Below are positions 7,530 through 15,985 of a DNA stretch of 64,000 nucleotides, piece after piece. The DNA comes from Hymenobacter plasmatis (GTDB lineage Bacteria; Bacteroidota; Bacteroidia; Cytophagales; Hymenobacteraceae), in the NCBI RefSeq assembly GCF_020711255.1, contig NZ_JAJFAW010000005.1, positions 186,001 to 250,000 of the forward strand, given 5' to 3'. The position numbers and the translations under genes are program-made. Under the pieces are notes generated by a model. That model was given only the letters and a program-made list of their open reading frames with translations. It had not been told where the DNA came from and searched no databases. Each line of letters opens with the position of its first letter. The stretch's first letter is position 1.

Positions 7530-9467
7530 CTACCCAAGCCGGCGCACGTCGTAGGGCACTGCCAGTCCGAGCAGGGCTGCGGCAATGTGCTCGTCGGAGG
7601 CCGAACCAGTGACGGTGATTTCGGCCACTAAGCCGCGTTGCCGGTCGTCGCGCACAGTCATGGAATCCACTGTCAAGTCAGCCACACCCGCCAGGTGGCG
7701 AGTGTAAACGCGACTGATTTCCTGCTTCGCCAACCCCGGCTTGAAGATTTTGCCGATGGCCGTGAGCGGCAATTCGGCAGCCGTGTAAACTTGCTTAGGC
7801 CAGGCGGCGCGTTCGGGAATGTTGGCTTCGGCAAAAGCCCGCAGGTCGGCCTCCGATACCTGCTGGCCGGGTGCCAGGGTCACATAAGCCACGGGCAGCT
7901 CGCCGGCGTGGGCGTCGGGGCTGCCAATTGCGGCGGCCAGCGCCACGGCCGGGTGGGCCATCAGGGCATCCTCAATCACCTTGGGGTCGATGTTGTGACC
8001 GCCGCGGATGATGAGCTCCTTTTTGCGGCCCGTAATGTAAAAGCCGCCTTGGGCATCCTGCCGGCCCAGGTCGCCGGTGTTGTAGAAGGGGCCCTGGCCG
8101 TCGCCGGTATCTACCCAGATGCCCTTGTTGTGCTCGGGCTGCAGGTAACCATGGAAGATATTGCTGCCCCGCACCACTATCAGGCCGCTTTCTTCGGTGT
8201 CGGCTTCGCGCAGGTACTGGCCGGTTTGCTCGTCAAGCACCACGATGCGCACGTCCTGGTAGGGTACGCGCAGGCCAATGCTGCCGGGCATGGGCGGCCC
8301 CGCCAACGGCCCCACCACGCTGATGCAGCTGCCTTCGGTGAAGCCATAGCCTTCCACCAGCCGCAGCTTGGTGCGCTGCTCAAACGCCCGCAGCAGCTCA
8401 ACCGGCAGCGGGGCCGCCCCACAAATGGCGTAGCGCAAGGAGCTCAGGTCGTGCCCGGCCACGGGCAAGTCGAGCAGCCGGCTGAAGATGGTGGGCACGC
8501 CGCTAAACAGCGAAATGCGGTAGTGCGCCACCAGCTGCCAGAAATTGTCCAGAATGCCCGGCCCGCGGTAGCCCGCCGGGCTGCCCAGCACCACGGTGTG
8601 GCCCAGCAGCCACGGCACGCTGCCCGTCACCACCACGCCGTTGACGTGAAACAGCGGCAAGCCGCAGAAGAACACCAGCCGCTCGGGCTCCGCTTCGCCG
8701 CCCAGCAATTGCGCCGAGGCAAAGGTGGTACTCGTGATATTGTAGTGGGTGAGGGGCGCGATTTTGGGGGTGCCCGTGGTGCCGCCGGTATGGAAGTAGC
8801 AGGCCACATCGGTCGGCGCGAGTTGGCGGCCCGACACCAGCCGGTCGTTGGGCTGGCGGCGGCTGGCTTCGGCAAAGTCCAGTACCTGTACGCCGGGCAA
8901 AGCCGGGCGGCCCTGGCTCAGGCGCAGCGCCCCAAGCAGCAGTCGCTGCGCCAGCGGCAGATAAGGCAACAAATCGACCGTGACCACCGTGCGTACCGTG
9001 GGCACCAGCGCCGCCACGGCCTGCACCTTCTGCCAGATATCCGTTTTCGGAAATGCGCGCAGCGTAACGAGCACCTTGGTGCCGGCCGCGTTGAGAATGT
9101 CGGCAATCTGGGCCGGCTCCAGCAGCGGATTCAGCGGGTTGACGATTCCGGCGGCTTGCCCACCCCAGAGGGTAAAGTGCGTTTCGGGCAGGTTGGGCAG
9201 CAGGTACGACACCACATCGGTGGAACCCACGCCCAGCTCGTGCAGCATGTTGGCCGTCTGGTAGCAGCGCTGTACCAGCTGCGCATACGTAAAATCAACC
9301 GACTCCGTGGGCCGCTCCCCACTGAAAACAAAGCGCAACGCCAGCGCCTGGGGGTTGCGCGCCGCGCCGCGCTCCAGCAGGGCCAGTGTATGGGCAGGCA
9401 CCGGCTGGGCGGCCAGTGGCGTTTGTTCCAGCGTTAAAATGTCGTCGAGGTTGCGGTAGCCCGGCAT
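7530..9467 (-). CDS. Acyl-CoA synthetase / AMP-dependent ligase
   Basis: 645 residues from the ATG at 9467 (MPGYRNLDD). The frame stays open to 9704, but that extension overlaps the DUF4386 gene and passes through a promoter and a perfect palindrome, so 9467 is preferred. Adenylating-enzyme motifs are in order: P-loop YFHTGGTTGTPK near residues 224-235, YGFTEG (A5), YNTGDLG (A7), GRKKELIIRGG (A8) and the C-terminal catalytic lysine in GKIFKP. It activates a carboxylic, probably fatty, acid to acyl-CoA through acyl-AMP. A -7 element (9519-9526) and a 20-bp palindrome (9557-9576) lie upstream. The CatA-like gene follows. Confidence 0.9.
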   Translation of the reverse strand: MPGYRNLDDILTLEQTPLAAQPVPAHTLALLERGAARNPQALALRFVFSGERPTESVDFTYAQLVQRCYQTANMLHELGVGSTDVVSYLLPNLPETHFTLWGGQAAGIVNPLNPLLEPAQIADILNAAGTKVLVTLRAFPKTDIWQKVQAVAALVPTVRTVVTVDLLPYLPLAQRLLLGALRLSQGRPALPGVQVLDFAEASRRQPNDRLVSGRQLAPTDVACYFHTGGTTGTPKIAPLTHYNITSTTFASAQLLGGEAEPERLVFFCGLPLFHVNGVVVTGSVPWLLGHTVVLGSPAGYRGPGILDNFWQLVAHYRISLFSGVPTIFSRLLDLPVAGHDLSSLRYAICGAAPLPVELLRAFEQRTKLRLVEGYGFTEGSCISVVGPLAGPPMPGSIGLRVPYQDVRIVVLDEQTGQYLREADTEESGLIVVRGSNIFHGYLQPEHNKGIWVDTGDGQGPFYNTGDLGRQDAQGGFYITGRKKELIIRGGHNIDPKVIEDALMAHPAVALAAAIGSPDAHAGELPVAYVTLAPGQQVSEADLRAFAEANIPERAAWPKQVYTAAELPLTAIGKIFKPGLAKQEISRVYTRHLAGVADLTVDSMTVRDDRQRGLVAEITVTGSASDEHIAAALLGLAVPYDVRRLG

Positions 9468-9518
9468 AGAGAGGGTAGAAAAGCAGCGGCTGATGCCGTT
9501 AGAAAGCTGTTTATCCCT

Positions 9519-9526
9519 CAAAAGTA
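9519..9526 (-). promoter_or_regulatory. -7 promoter element TACTTTTG of the acyl-CoA synthetase gene
   Basis: Exact TAnnTTTG match on the minus strand, 52 bases before the ATG at 9467. Supports the internal start over the longer open frame. Confidence 0.55.
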
Positions 9527-9556
9527 GGTAGGAAGTAAGCTGGTGTGTGTAGTAAT

Positions 9557-9576
9557 CCGTACTGGCGCCAGTACGG
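9557..9576. promoter_or_regulatory. 20-bp perfect palindrome, candidate operator
   Basis: The sequence ccgtactggcgccagtacgg is identical to its reverse complement. It lies about 30 bases upstream of the -7 element of the acyl-CoA synthetase gene, just beyond the expected -33 position. There is no T run, so it is not a normal terminator. Size and place suit a dimeric regulator such as a TetR-type fatty-acid regulator; which protein binds is unknown. Confidence 0.5.
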
Positions 9577-9612
9577 GGGCATGAGTCAGGGCTGCCCGCA
9601 ACTGGCGCGAGT

Positions 9613-10356
9613 TTAGCGCCAAATTGAAGCTTGGGAAGCCCGGGCCTGTTCCTTCCAGCGTGGTTCATCCACCCCAAATACCAGCAGCCACCCAATGTTG
9701 GCAATGGACCCTATCAGCCCCAGGATTGCAATGACTGGGAACATCTGATAACCCAGCGGGGGCCACAGAAACAGCAGCCACCCTGCTCCGCCCAGCACCG
9801 ATACCACGCCTAGCCAGGAAGGGAGAAACCAAGACTTGATGATGAGGTAGCCTTTGAGCAAGGCATGAATACCGAAAAAAATCAGCGCGATAGCGGCCCC
9901 GTAGTCGTTTATCTTCAGCATGAGCAGGGACAGCCCCGGTAGTTGCTGCGGGCTGAATCCCTGCAGGTAGTGCCGGCCACCAAGCAGCAGGAGCGGGGCG
10001 AAGTAGAAGAGACGGGCCAGTATCTTAATGGTACAGCCAACCAGGCTGAAGACTGCCGCCAGCAACGACATGCTTCGATTCACGGGCTTCAGCAAGTCAT
10101 AAAAGATAACCGTCATCGTAATCTGGCACGCCATCTCAATGAGATAGACCGCGAAACCAGCTCGGTACAGCGACTCGTGGGTCAGAATATTATGGGCGGT
10201 AGCCGCCGCATCATCCGCCACTACCAACCGGCCGCTAATAAAGCCTTGGGCCAGGATGCCAGTCAGGATGGTGAGTATGTAAAATCCTGCCCCGATTCTA
10301 GCCTTGAGCCGTGGCGACATCTCCGTAACGGGCTCTTTCAGTAATGTTGTTTCCAT
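9613..10356 (-). CDS. DUF4386-family integral membrane protein
   Basis: 247 residues from the ATG at 10356 (METTLLKEPVTEMSPRLKARIG). Upstream codons are open but lie beyond a -7 element at 10405-10412, so the internal start is chosen. About six hydrophobic segments are visible (GAGFYILTILTGILAQGF, YRAGFAVYLIEMACQITMTV, LLAAVFSLVGCTIKIL, NDYGAAIALIFFGIHALL, WLGVVSVLGGAGWLLFLW, AILGLIGSIANIGWLLVFG). The pattern matches DUF4386, a family of unknown role common in Bacteroidetes. A hairpin (10478-10513) lies upstream. Confidence 0.8.
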   Translation of the reverse strand: METTLLKEPVTEMSPRLKARIGAGFYILTILTGILAQGFISGRLVVADDAAATAHNILTHESLYRAGFAVYLIEMACQITMTVIFYDLLKPVNRSMSLLAAVFSLVGCTIKILARLFYFAPLLLLGGRHYLQGFSPQQLPGLSLLMLKINDYGAAIALIFFGIHALLKGYLIIKSWFLPSWLGVVSVLGGAGWLLFLWPPLGYQMFPVIAILGLIGSIANIGWLLVFGVDEPRWKEQARASQASIWR

Positions 10357-10404
10357 TGCAGTTTGGGGAGGAAGGTTGGGAGGTAAGCATTTGGCAGGCA
10401 GAGT

Positions 10405-10412
10405 CAAATATA
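10405..10412 (-). promoter_or_regulatory. -7 promoter element TATATTTG of the DUF4386 gene
   Basis: Exact TAnnTTTG match on the minus strand, 49 bases before the ATG at 10356. Confidence 0.55.
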
Positions 10413-10477
10413 GAAAATTCGGGGCCGGGCCCACCTACAGGAGCAGGCTAGTACTAGTGGTTCCCCCTTTACGCGCG

Positions 10478-10513
10478 AAACCCTGCCCTCCCGAGATTGG
10501 GAAGGCAGGGTTT
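10478..10513. repeat. GC-rich hairpin repeat, copy 1
   Basis: AAACCCTGCCcTCCC, a short loop, then GGGaaGGCAGGGTTT. A near-identical hairpin with similar flanks is at 11511-11550 in the same orientation. The two bracket the histidine phosphatase gene. It may act as a terminator, but the shared flanks (ttacgc...) show a duplicated element. Confidence 0.65.
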
Positions 10514-10550
10514 GGGGGCGATTAAGCTTCGTAAATTTGGCGCCTGTGCC

Positions 10551-10585
10551 TTTTCACCGAGGTCTAGGTACAGGAGCGGTGAAAA
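10551..10585. repeat. 9-bp inverted repeat TTTTCACCG / CGGTGAAAA
   Basis: Perfect 9-bp arms separated by 17 bases, between the duplicated hairpin and the end of the histidine phosphatase gene. It could be a regulator site or a weak hairpin; no partner can be named. Confidence 0.4.
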
Positions 10586-10712
10586 ACTCTAAGTGCCTAC
10601 CAAGTCACTCCGCAGTAATGCGCTGCAGTATGGATAGCCGCACATTCCTCCAACCGGTTTTCAACTTAGAAATGCAAGCCTACTCGCTAACCGATTAGGC
10701 ACCCGAGCCGGG

Positions 10713-11303
10713 TTAAGCCGCCGCTGGCTGAATGCCTTGATGGTCCTTGCTCAGTACCGGTTTCCGGGCTTTGCCCTTGGCTCGGCCTTTCTTGAACGTG
10801 ATGGTCCAGATGCTGTCGTAATCATCGTCGGGCCATTCCTGGGGCTCTTCAATGCCCAGGGCCTTGGCAATTTTAACAATGTTGTGGTGCTCCCATACCA
10901 GCAGCACGGTTCCGCGGTGGTGCCGCAACTCTTTAACGAGGCCCTTGATTTCATCGGGGGCGTAGTCGCTGTTGATGGTGAGGTTATGCTGCACGGCGTA
11001 CGGAAGCACGGTTTGCATCATTCGCACCCGGGTGGTTTCCTCCTTATCGGTACCGATGCACGGCACGTAGGTGAAATGGGGAGGGCGAGGCAGCAAGTTA
11101 TTGAGCACGTCGGGCAGGGCCAGCGCCCGTTCGAAACCTTTGGCAGAAAGGTTGTCGCCCTCGGTGGGCTTTTCGCCGTGCCGGATAATAACAATCTGGA
11201 GCAAAGGGCCTTTAGGAACGGGCGGGGCTTTGGGGTGCACCGGATTGAGATGATACAGCAGAAAAAGCTTGGTTCTATCTAATTCGGTGAAATGGTCTAT
11301 CAT
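10713..11303 (-). CDS. Histidine phosphatase superfamily protein
   Basis: 196 residues from the ATG at 11303 (MIDHFTELDRTKLF). The catalytic RHG motif is in IVIIRHGEKP around residue 43, and a later WEHHN supplies the second conserved histidine. The arginine in RVRMMQT fits the phosphate pocket. These enzymes act through a phosphohistidine intermediate on sugar phosphates, nucleotides or proteins. The basic C-terminal tail (KKGRAKGKARKPVLSK) is unusual. Substrate unknown. The gene is alone between two copies of a hairpin repeat. Confidence 0.8.
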   Translation of the reverse strand: MIDHFTELDRTKLFLLYHLNPVHPKAPPVPKGPLLQIVIIRHGEKPTEGDNLSAKGFERALALPDVLNNLLPRPPHFTYVPCIGTDKEETTRVRMMQTVLPYAVQHNLTINSDYAPDEIKGLVKELRHHRGTVLLVWEHHNIVKIAKALGIEEPQEWPDDDYDSIWTITFKKGRAKGKARKPVLSKDHQGIQPAAA

Positions 11304-11582
11304 AAGATAAAGGCCGTGATAAGAGGTCGGAAACAAGCATAGAAGGCCCAACCCGGCACCAAGGTAGCTGCGGCATACTAGCCCAGCAGGAGCAGGGTTA
11401 CAAACAGGCGTTTACCAAGCGCTTTTAACGCTATCACCGCCGCTGCCGAAGCGGGCCGAGTCGCGCCGCCGCGCCCGGCTGGCCCGCGTGGGCGGGGCCC
11501 CCATTACGCACAACACCCTGCCCTCCCGAGGTGGGGAAGGCAGGGTGTTGGCGGATGATGTAATGCATGCCAATCTAAGACT
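11304..11582. other. Intergenic region with duplicated hairpin (279 bases)
   Basis: It lies upstream of the histidine phosphatase gene and downstream of the AT-rich HEPN-like gene. It holds the second hairpin copy (11511-11550). The GC-rich stretch around 11440-11500 shows nothing else. Confidence 0.5.
11511..11550. repeat. GC-rich hairpin repeat, copy 2
   Basis: CAACACCCTGCCcTCCC, loop, then GGGaaGGCAGGGTGTTG. Same core and orientation as 10478-10513. It lies 33 bases past the stop of the HEPN-like gene (minus strand), so it may also end that transcript. Confidence 0.65.
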
Positions 11583-12376
11583 CTAATACTGTACGACATC
11601 AACGTGTTTTGTAGGAATAGGATGGTTTATTAGTTGAGCAATGACTTTAAAGGAATTAGTCAACTCAAAATCATCGTCAATTGAATTCATTAATCTTATA
11701 AATCCGAAAAACTCTGGCTCAGTGTTATGAATAAGAAGAATATTATCACGATTGCCAGCATAGATTTCTCGCAATTCTATTTTGCTTTCGCCGAGTTCGT
11801 ATGAGAATAGGTATCCTGAATCAAATTTTTCATGAAAAGCATTGTATTCCTTTTGATAATGCTTGTCGTCTGTAATGTAAAACTCATTAGTTGGCATCTT
11901 TAATAGACCTTCAATTGACCTAATGAATAATTCTGCAATATCGATAGATTCATTGGCCTCATCAATCGAAGGCGTTTTGTAAAAATGCTCAAGCTTATGT
12001 CTTACAACTCTGGTTTCCTCACCAAAAAATTTGGTGCCAAATTCAGTGCGCTGATTAATTTGGATTTGAATGAAGTGTCATTAGCAAGGTCAAAGCATTT
12101 TACAAAGGTTTCTACTGACTTTGGTATCTTATGATATTCAATTCCAAGATTGTGTAATACAGTATCAATCTGGCAATCAATTGCTCTTTTAGCGTTTGAT
12201 ATGCTGTTTATAATGCCACGAGATTCTTTAGTACTGATATCTTCTTTGGCGTATTTTAAAAAGTCTCTTGGGTTTATATCAAAGTCATAGTTCAAACTAG
12301 TGCCGCCACCGCTCGGGATGATTATTATTTTGGATAAATCGAGTTTGGTGTTCTTTAGCGACTCTTGAAAGGTCAT
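11583..12376 (-). pseudogene. AT-rich gene with HEPN-like RHKLEH motif, broken by a -1 frameshift
   Basis: Two open frames join into one protein of about 265 residues. The first runs from the ATG at 12376 (MTFQESLKNTKLDLSKI) to a stop at 12002. The second is open from about 12079 down to the stop at 11583, in the -1 frame. Its upstream part reads EFGTKFFGEETRVVRHKLEHFYK and so on, continuing naturally from the first frame. RHKLEH is an Rx4H motif followed by an amphipathic helix (IDIAELFIRSIEGLL), as in HEPN-domain RNases and related proteins. In the overlap the minus strand reads TTTTTTG (12023-12029), a canonical -1 slippery heptamer. The break may therefore be a mutation, a sequencing error or programmed frameshifting. 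The gene is far richer in AT than its neighbours, suggesting recent transfer. Family assignment is tentative. Confidence 0.55.
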
Positions 12377-12394
12377 GTCTTCTAATGAAGATAA

Positions 12395-12427
12395 AACGGG
12401 TGTTGCTAGCAATTAGCAACACCCGTT
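12395..12427 (-). terminator. Terminator hairpin downstream of icmF
   Basis: AACGGGTGTTGCT and AGCAACACCCGTT form a perfect 13-bp stem with a 7-base loop. It lies 34 bases after the icmF stop, and on the minus strand is followed by a short T-rich stretch. It also separates icmF from the HEPN-like gene. Confidence 0.75.
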
Positions 12428-12460
12428 CATTTAGTTGGATAAAGTTATTGCAGCAAAAAC

Positions 12461-15400
12461 CTACATATTCCGCCGGTACTGCCCGCCGACCTCAAACAGT
12501 GCATTCGTAATCTGCCCGAGCGAGCAGTATTTCACCGTTTCCATCAACTCGGCGAAGAGGTTGCCGTTGACTACTGCAACTTGCTGCAGCTGCTTGAGCC
12601 GCGCCGGTGCCTGGTCGGCGTTGCGCTGGTGTAGCAGGGTGAGCATGTCGATTTGGTACTGTTTTTCCTCCTCCGTGGCGCGGATGACTTCGGCCGGCAC
12701 TACCGTGGGCGAGCCCTTCGACGAGAGGAAGGTATTCACGCCGATGATGGGGTACTCGCCGGTGTGCTTCAGCATCTCGTAGTGCATGCTCTCCTCCTGG
12801 ATTTTGCCGCGCTGGTACATGGTTTCCATGGCCCCGAGCACGCCGCCGCGCTCCGTGATGCGGTCAAATTCGAGCAGCACGGCCTCTTCCACCAAGTCGG
12901 TTAGCTCCTCGATGATAAAGGAGCCTTGCAGCGGGTTTTCGTTTTTGGCCAGCCCCAGCTCGCGGTTGATGATGAGCTGAATGGCCATGGCCCGGCGCAC
13001 CGATTCCTCGGTGGGCGTGGTGATAGCCTCATCGTAGGCGTTGGTGTGCAGGGAGTTGCAGTTGTCGTAGATGGCATACAGCGCCTGCAACGTGGTGCGG
13101 ATGTCGTTGAAGTCGATTTCCTGAGCGTGCAGGCTGCGGCCCGAGGTCTGGATGTGGTACTTCAACATCTGGCTGCGGGCATCGGCGCCGTACTTCAGCT
13201 TCATGGCTTTGGCCCAAATGCGGCGCGCCACCCGCCCAATCACGGCGTACTCCGGGTCGATGCCGTTGGAGAAGAAGAAGCTCAGGTTGGGTGCGAAGTC
13301 GTTCACGCTCATGCCGCGGCTCACGTAGTACTCCACAAACGTGAAGCCGTTGGAGAGCGTGAGGGCCAGCTGCGTAATCGGGTTGGCGCCGGCCTCGGCA
13401 ATGTGGTAGCCGGAGATGGACACCGAGTAGAAGTTCCGCACCTTCTGCTGGATGAAGTATTCCTGCACGTCGCCCATCAGGCGCAGGGCAAACTCGGTGC
13501 TGAAGATGCAGGTGTTCTGGGCCTGGTCTTCCTTCAGAATGTCGGCCTGCACGGTGCCGCGCACCTGCGTCAGGGTTTTGGCTTTGATGGTGGCGTACAC
13601 GTTGGCGGGCAGCACCTGGTCGCCGGTCACGCCGAGCAGCATCAGGCCGAGGCCGTCGTTGCCGTCGGGCAATTCGCCCTGGTAGCGGGGGCGGGCCAGG
13701 TTCTTCTCCGCATATATCTGGTCGATTTTGGCGTCAACCTCAGCTTCCAGCCCGTGCTCCTTGATATATAGCTCGCACTGCTGGTCGATGGCAGCGTTCA
13801 TGAAAAACGCCGCCAGTGTAGCGGCTGGCCCGTTAATGGTCATCGAAACCGACGTGCTGGGGTTGGCCAGGTTGAAGCCCGAATAGAGCTTCTTGGCGTC
13901 GTCGAGGCAGGCGATGCTCACGCCGGCGTTGCCGATTTTGCCGTAGATGTCGGGCCGCAAATCCGGGTCTTCGCCGTAGAGCGTCACCGAGTCGAAGGCC
14001 GTGCTCAGGCGCTTGGCCGGCAGGCCCATGCTCACGTAGTGGAAGCGGCGGTTGGTGCGCTCGGGTCCGCCCTCGCCGGCAAACATGCGGGTGGGGTCTT
14101 CGCCCTCGCGCTTGAATGGGAACACGCCGGCCGTGTAGGGGAATTCGCCGGGGAAGTTCTCCTGCATGGCCCAACGCAGGCGGTCGCCCCAGCCAGTGTA
14201 GCGCGGCGTGGCCACCTTCGGAATCATGTTGCCCGAGAGCGACTTGGTGTGCGTCTGTACCCGGATTTCCTTGCCGCGCACCGAGTACACGTACTCCGGA
14301 TTGCGGTAGTTCTGCAGGGTGTTTTCCCAGTTTTCCAGAATGGCCTGGCTGTCGGCGTCGAGCCGGCGGAGCTGGGTTTGCTTGTTCTTGCTAAACTCTT
14401 CCACCGAGCTGTCGCCGTCTTTTTTCTCGGCGCGGTAGTGCTCTTCTAGCTTGGCAAAGGCACCGGCTACTTCCGCAATCTGGGCCTGCTCGCGCACGCG
14501 CTGGTCGTAGGCGCGGTTGGTTTCGGCAATCTCGGAGAGGTAGCGGGTGCGGTGCGGCGGGATGATGTAAATCTTCTCCGAATCCGACGTGGTGGTTTCC
14601 AGGTGAGAGGCGAAGGTGGCGCCGGTTTTGGTTTCCAGCATCTTGAGTACGGCCCGGTAGAGGCGGTTCATGCCGGGGTCATTGAACTGCGAGGCGATGG
14701 TGCCGAACACGGGCATTTCGTCCACCGGCTTGTCCCACAGCTGGTGGTTGCGCTGGTACTGCTTGCGCACGTCGCGCAGCGCATCCAGCGCGCCGCGCTT
14801 GTCAAACTTGTTCAGGGCAATGACGTCGGCGAAATCGAGCATATCGATTTTCTCCAGTTGCGTGGCCGCGCCGTACTCGGGCGTCATCACGTACAGGCTG
14901 GCGTCGGAGTGCTCGATGATTTCGGTGTCGGACTGGCCGATGCCGGAGGTTTCGAGGATAATCAGGTCGTAGTTGGCGGCGCGCACCACATCCACGGCGT
15001 CCTGCACGTAGCGCGACAGGGCCAAGTTGCTCTGACGCGTGGCCAGGCTGCGCATGTACACCCGCGGCGAGTTGATGGAGTTCATCCGAATCCGGTCGCC
15101 GAGCAGGGCGCCGCCCGTCTTGCGCTTGCTGGGGTCGACGGAAATAATGGCAATGGTCTTATCCGGGAAGTCCATCAAAAAGCGCCGTACCAACTCATCC
15201 ACCAGCGACGACTTGCCTGCGCCGCCCGTGCCCGTAATGCCAAGAATGGGAGCGGAGTGCCTAGTGCTCAGCTCCTGGTTCTGGTTGTTTTCGTTGAGCT
15301 GAAATTCGGCTACCAATTCGCTTTTCACGCGCTCAAACTCCTCGGGAAAGTTCTCCGCCGCCGAAATCAGGCGGCCGATGCTGCGGGCGTCCTTCTCCTT

Positions 15401-15877
15401 CACGTGGCCGGCCTCGCCGTTCAGGTTCTGGCCCGTGGGGAAGTCGGCTTGCTCCAGCAGGTTGTTAATCATGCCCTGCAGGCCCATGGCGCGGCCATCG
15501 TCGGGCGAGTAGATGCGAGTAATGCCATAGCCTTGCAGCTCGGCAATTTCGGTGGGCAGAATCACGCCGCCGCCGCCGCCAAAGATTTTGATGTGGCCCG
15601 CGCCTCGCTCCTTCAGCAGGTCGTGCATGTACTTGAAGTACTCGTTGTGCCCGCCCTGGTAGCTGGTGATGGCAATGGCCTGGGCATCTTCCTGAATGGC
15701 GCAATCCACGATTTCCTGCACCGAGCGGTTGTGGCCGAGGTGAATCACCTCGGCGCCGCTACTCTGAATGATGCGGCGCATGATGTTGATGGCCGCGTCG
15801 TGGCCGTCGAACAGCGCGGCAGCGGTGACAATGCGAACGTGGTTTTTGGGCTTGTAGGGCGCAACGGGAGCTTGCAT
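12461..15877 (-). CDS. icmF: Fused isobutyryl-CoA mutase (IcmF): B12 domain + G-protein chaperone + mutase
   Basis: 1138 residues. It is a B12-dependent enzyme that interconverts isobutyryl-CoA and n-butyryl-CoA, and in some members other acyl-CoA pairs. Order of parts: cobalamin-binding domain at about 12-145 (FDGHDAA with D24/H26, and a glycine-rich FGGGGG near 99-104); MeaI-type GTPase with P-loop GTGGAGKS (216-223) and a NKFD guanine motif; then the substrate-binding TIM-barrel mutase (from about 590) with [12 protein letters not shown] and [10 protein letters not shown]. This fusion and length define IcmF rather than separate MutA/MutB. The ATG at 15877 begins just before the B12 domain. 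It links branched-chain amino acid or fatty acid breakdown to central metabolism. A terminator follows. Confidence 0.95.
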   Translation of the reverse strand: MQAPVAPYKPKNHVRIVTAAALFDGHDAAINIMRRIIQSSGAEVIHLGHNRSVQEIVDCAIQEDAQAIAITSYQGGHNEYFKYMHDLLKERGAGHIKIFGGGGGVILPTEIAELQGYGITRIYSPDDGRAMGLQGMINNLLEQADFPTGQNLNGEAGHVKEKDARSIGRLISAAENFPEEFERVKSELVAEFQLNENNQNQELSTRHSAPILGITGTGGAGKSSLVDELVRRFLMDFPDKTIAIISVDPSKRKTGGALLGDRIRMNSINSPRVYMRSLATRQSNLALSRYVQDAVDVVRAANYDLIILETSGIGQSDTEIIEHSDASLYVMTPEYGAATQLEKIDMLDFADVIALNKFDKRGALDALRDVRKQYQRNHQLWDKPVDEMPVFGTIASQFNDPGMNRLYRAVLKMLETKTGATFASHLETTTSDSEKIYIIPPHRTRYLSEIAETNRAYDQRVREQAQIAEVAGAFAKLEEHYRAEKKDGDSSVEEFSKNKQTQLRRLDADSQAILENWENTLQNYRNPEYVYSVRGKEIRVQTHTKSLSGNMIPKVATPRYTGWGDRLRWAMQENFPGEFPYTAGVFPFKREGEDPTRMFAGEGGPERTNRRFHYVSMGLPAKRLSTAFDSVTLYGEDPDLRPDIYGKIGNAGVSIACLDDAKKLYSGFNLANPSTSVSMTINGPAATLAAFFMNAAIDQQCELYIKEHGLEAEVDAKIDQIYAEKNLARPRYQGELPDGNDGLGLMLLGVTGDQVLPANVYATIKAKTLTQVRGTVQADILKEDQAQNTCIFSTEFALRLMGDVQEYFIQQKVRNFYSVSISGYHIAEAGANPITQLALTLSNGFTFVEYYVSRGMSVNDFAPNLSFFFSNGIDPEYAVIGRVARRIWAKAMKLKYGADARSQMLKYHIQTSGRSLHAQEIDFNDIRTTLQALYAIYDNCNSLHTNAYDEAITTPTEESVRRAMAIQLIINRELGLAKNENPLQGSFIIEELTDLVEEAVLLEFDRITERGGVLGAMETMYQRGKIQEESMHYEMLKHTGEYPIIGVNTFLSSKGSPTVVPAEVIRATEEEKQYQIDMLTLLHQRNADQAPARLKQLQQVAVVNGNLFAELMETVKYCSLGQITNALFEVGGQYRRNM

Positions 15878-15925
15878 GAGCAGGGGAGTAGCGAGTGGGA
15901 ATTTGACGGGGTGAAGGTACGAAAG

Positions 15926-15953
15926 AAGCCCCGGCGCGGTGGCACCGGGGCTT
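15926..15953 (-). terminator. Terminator hairpin between fdhA and icmF
   Basis: AAGCCCCGG and CCGGGGCTT form a 9-bp stem, with a T-rich tail on both strands. Read on the minus strand it follows the fdhA stop (15986) and precedes icmF. Confidence 0.7.
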
Positions 15954-15985
15954 TTTGAAACGGAAGGATAGGAATGTTTGGGAGC

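Larger units (their letters stand above)
10357..10712. other. Intergenic region (356 bases)
   Basis: It holds the promoter of the DUF4386 gene (10405-10412), the first copy of a duplicated GC-rich hairpin (10478-10513) and a separate inverted repeat TTTTCACCG...CGGTGAAAA (10551-10559 and 10577-10585, 17-base spacer). No coding sequence is convincing. Confidence 0.6.

Noticed and set aside
7638..9437. A 599-codon open frame on the plus strand
   Set aside because: It lies opposite the acyl-CoA synthetase gene, whose motifs are complete. Its composition is that of a GC-rich antisense shadow (many Gly, His, Arg, Ala) with no family pattern.
9468..9704. Upstream extension of the acyl-CoA synthetase frame
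   Set aside because: It overlaps the DUF4386 gene and passes through the -7 element and the palindrome, so it is regulatory sequence. The ATG at 9467 gives the normal family N-terminus.
14552..15958. A 468-codon open frame opposite icmF
   Set aside because: Antisense of the B12 and GTPase domains; no recognisable motif. Long antisense frames are common at this GC content.
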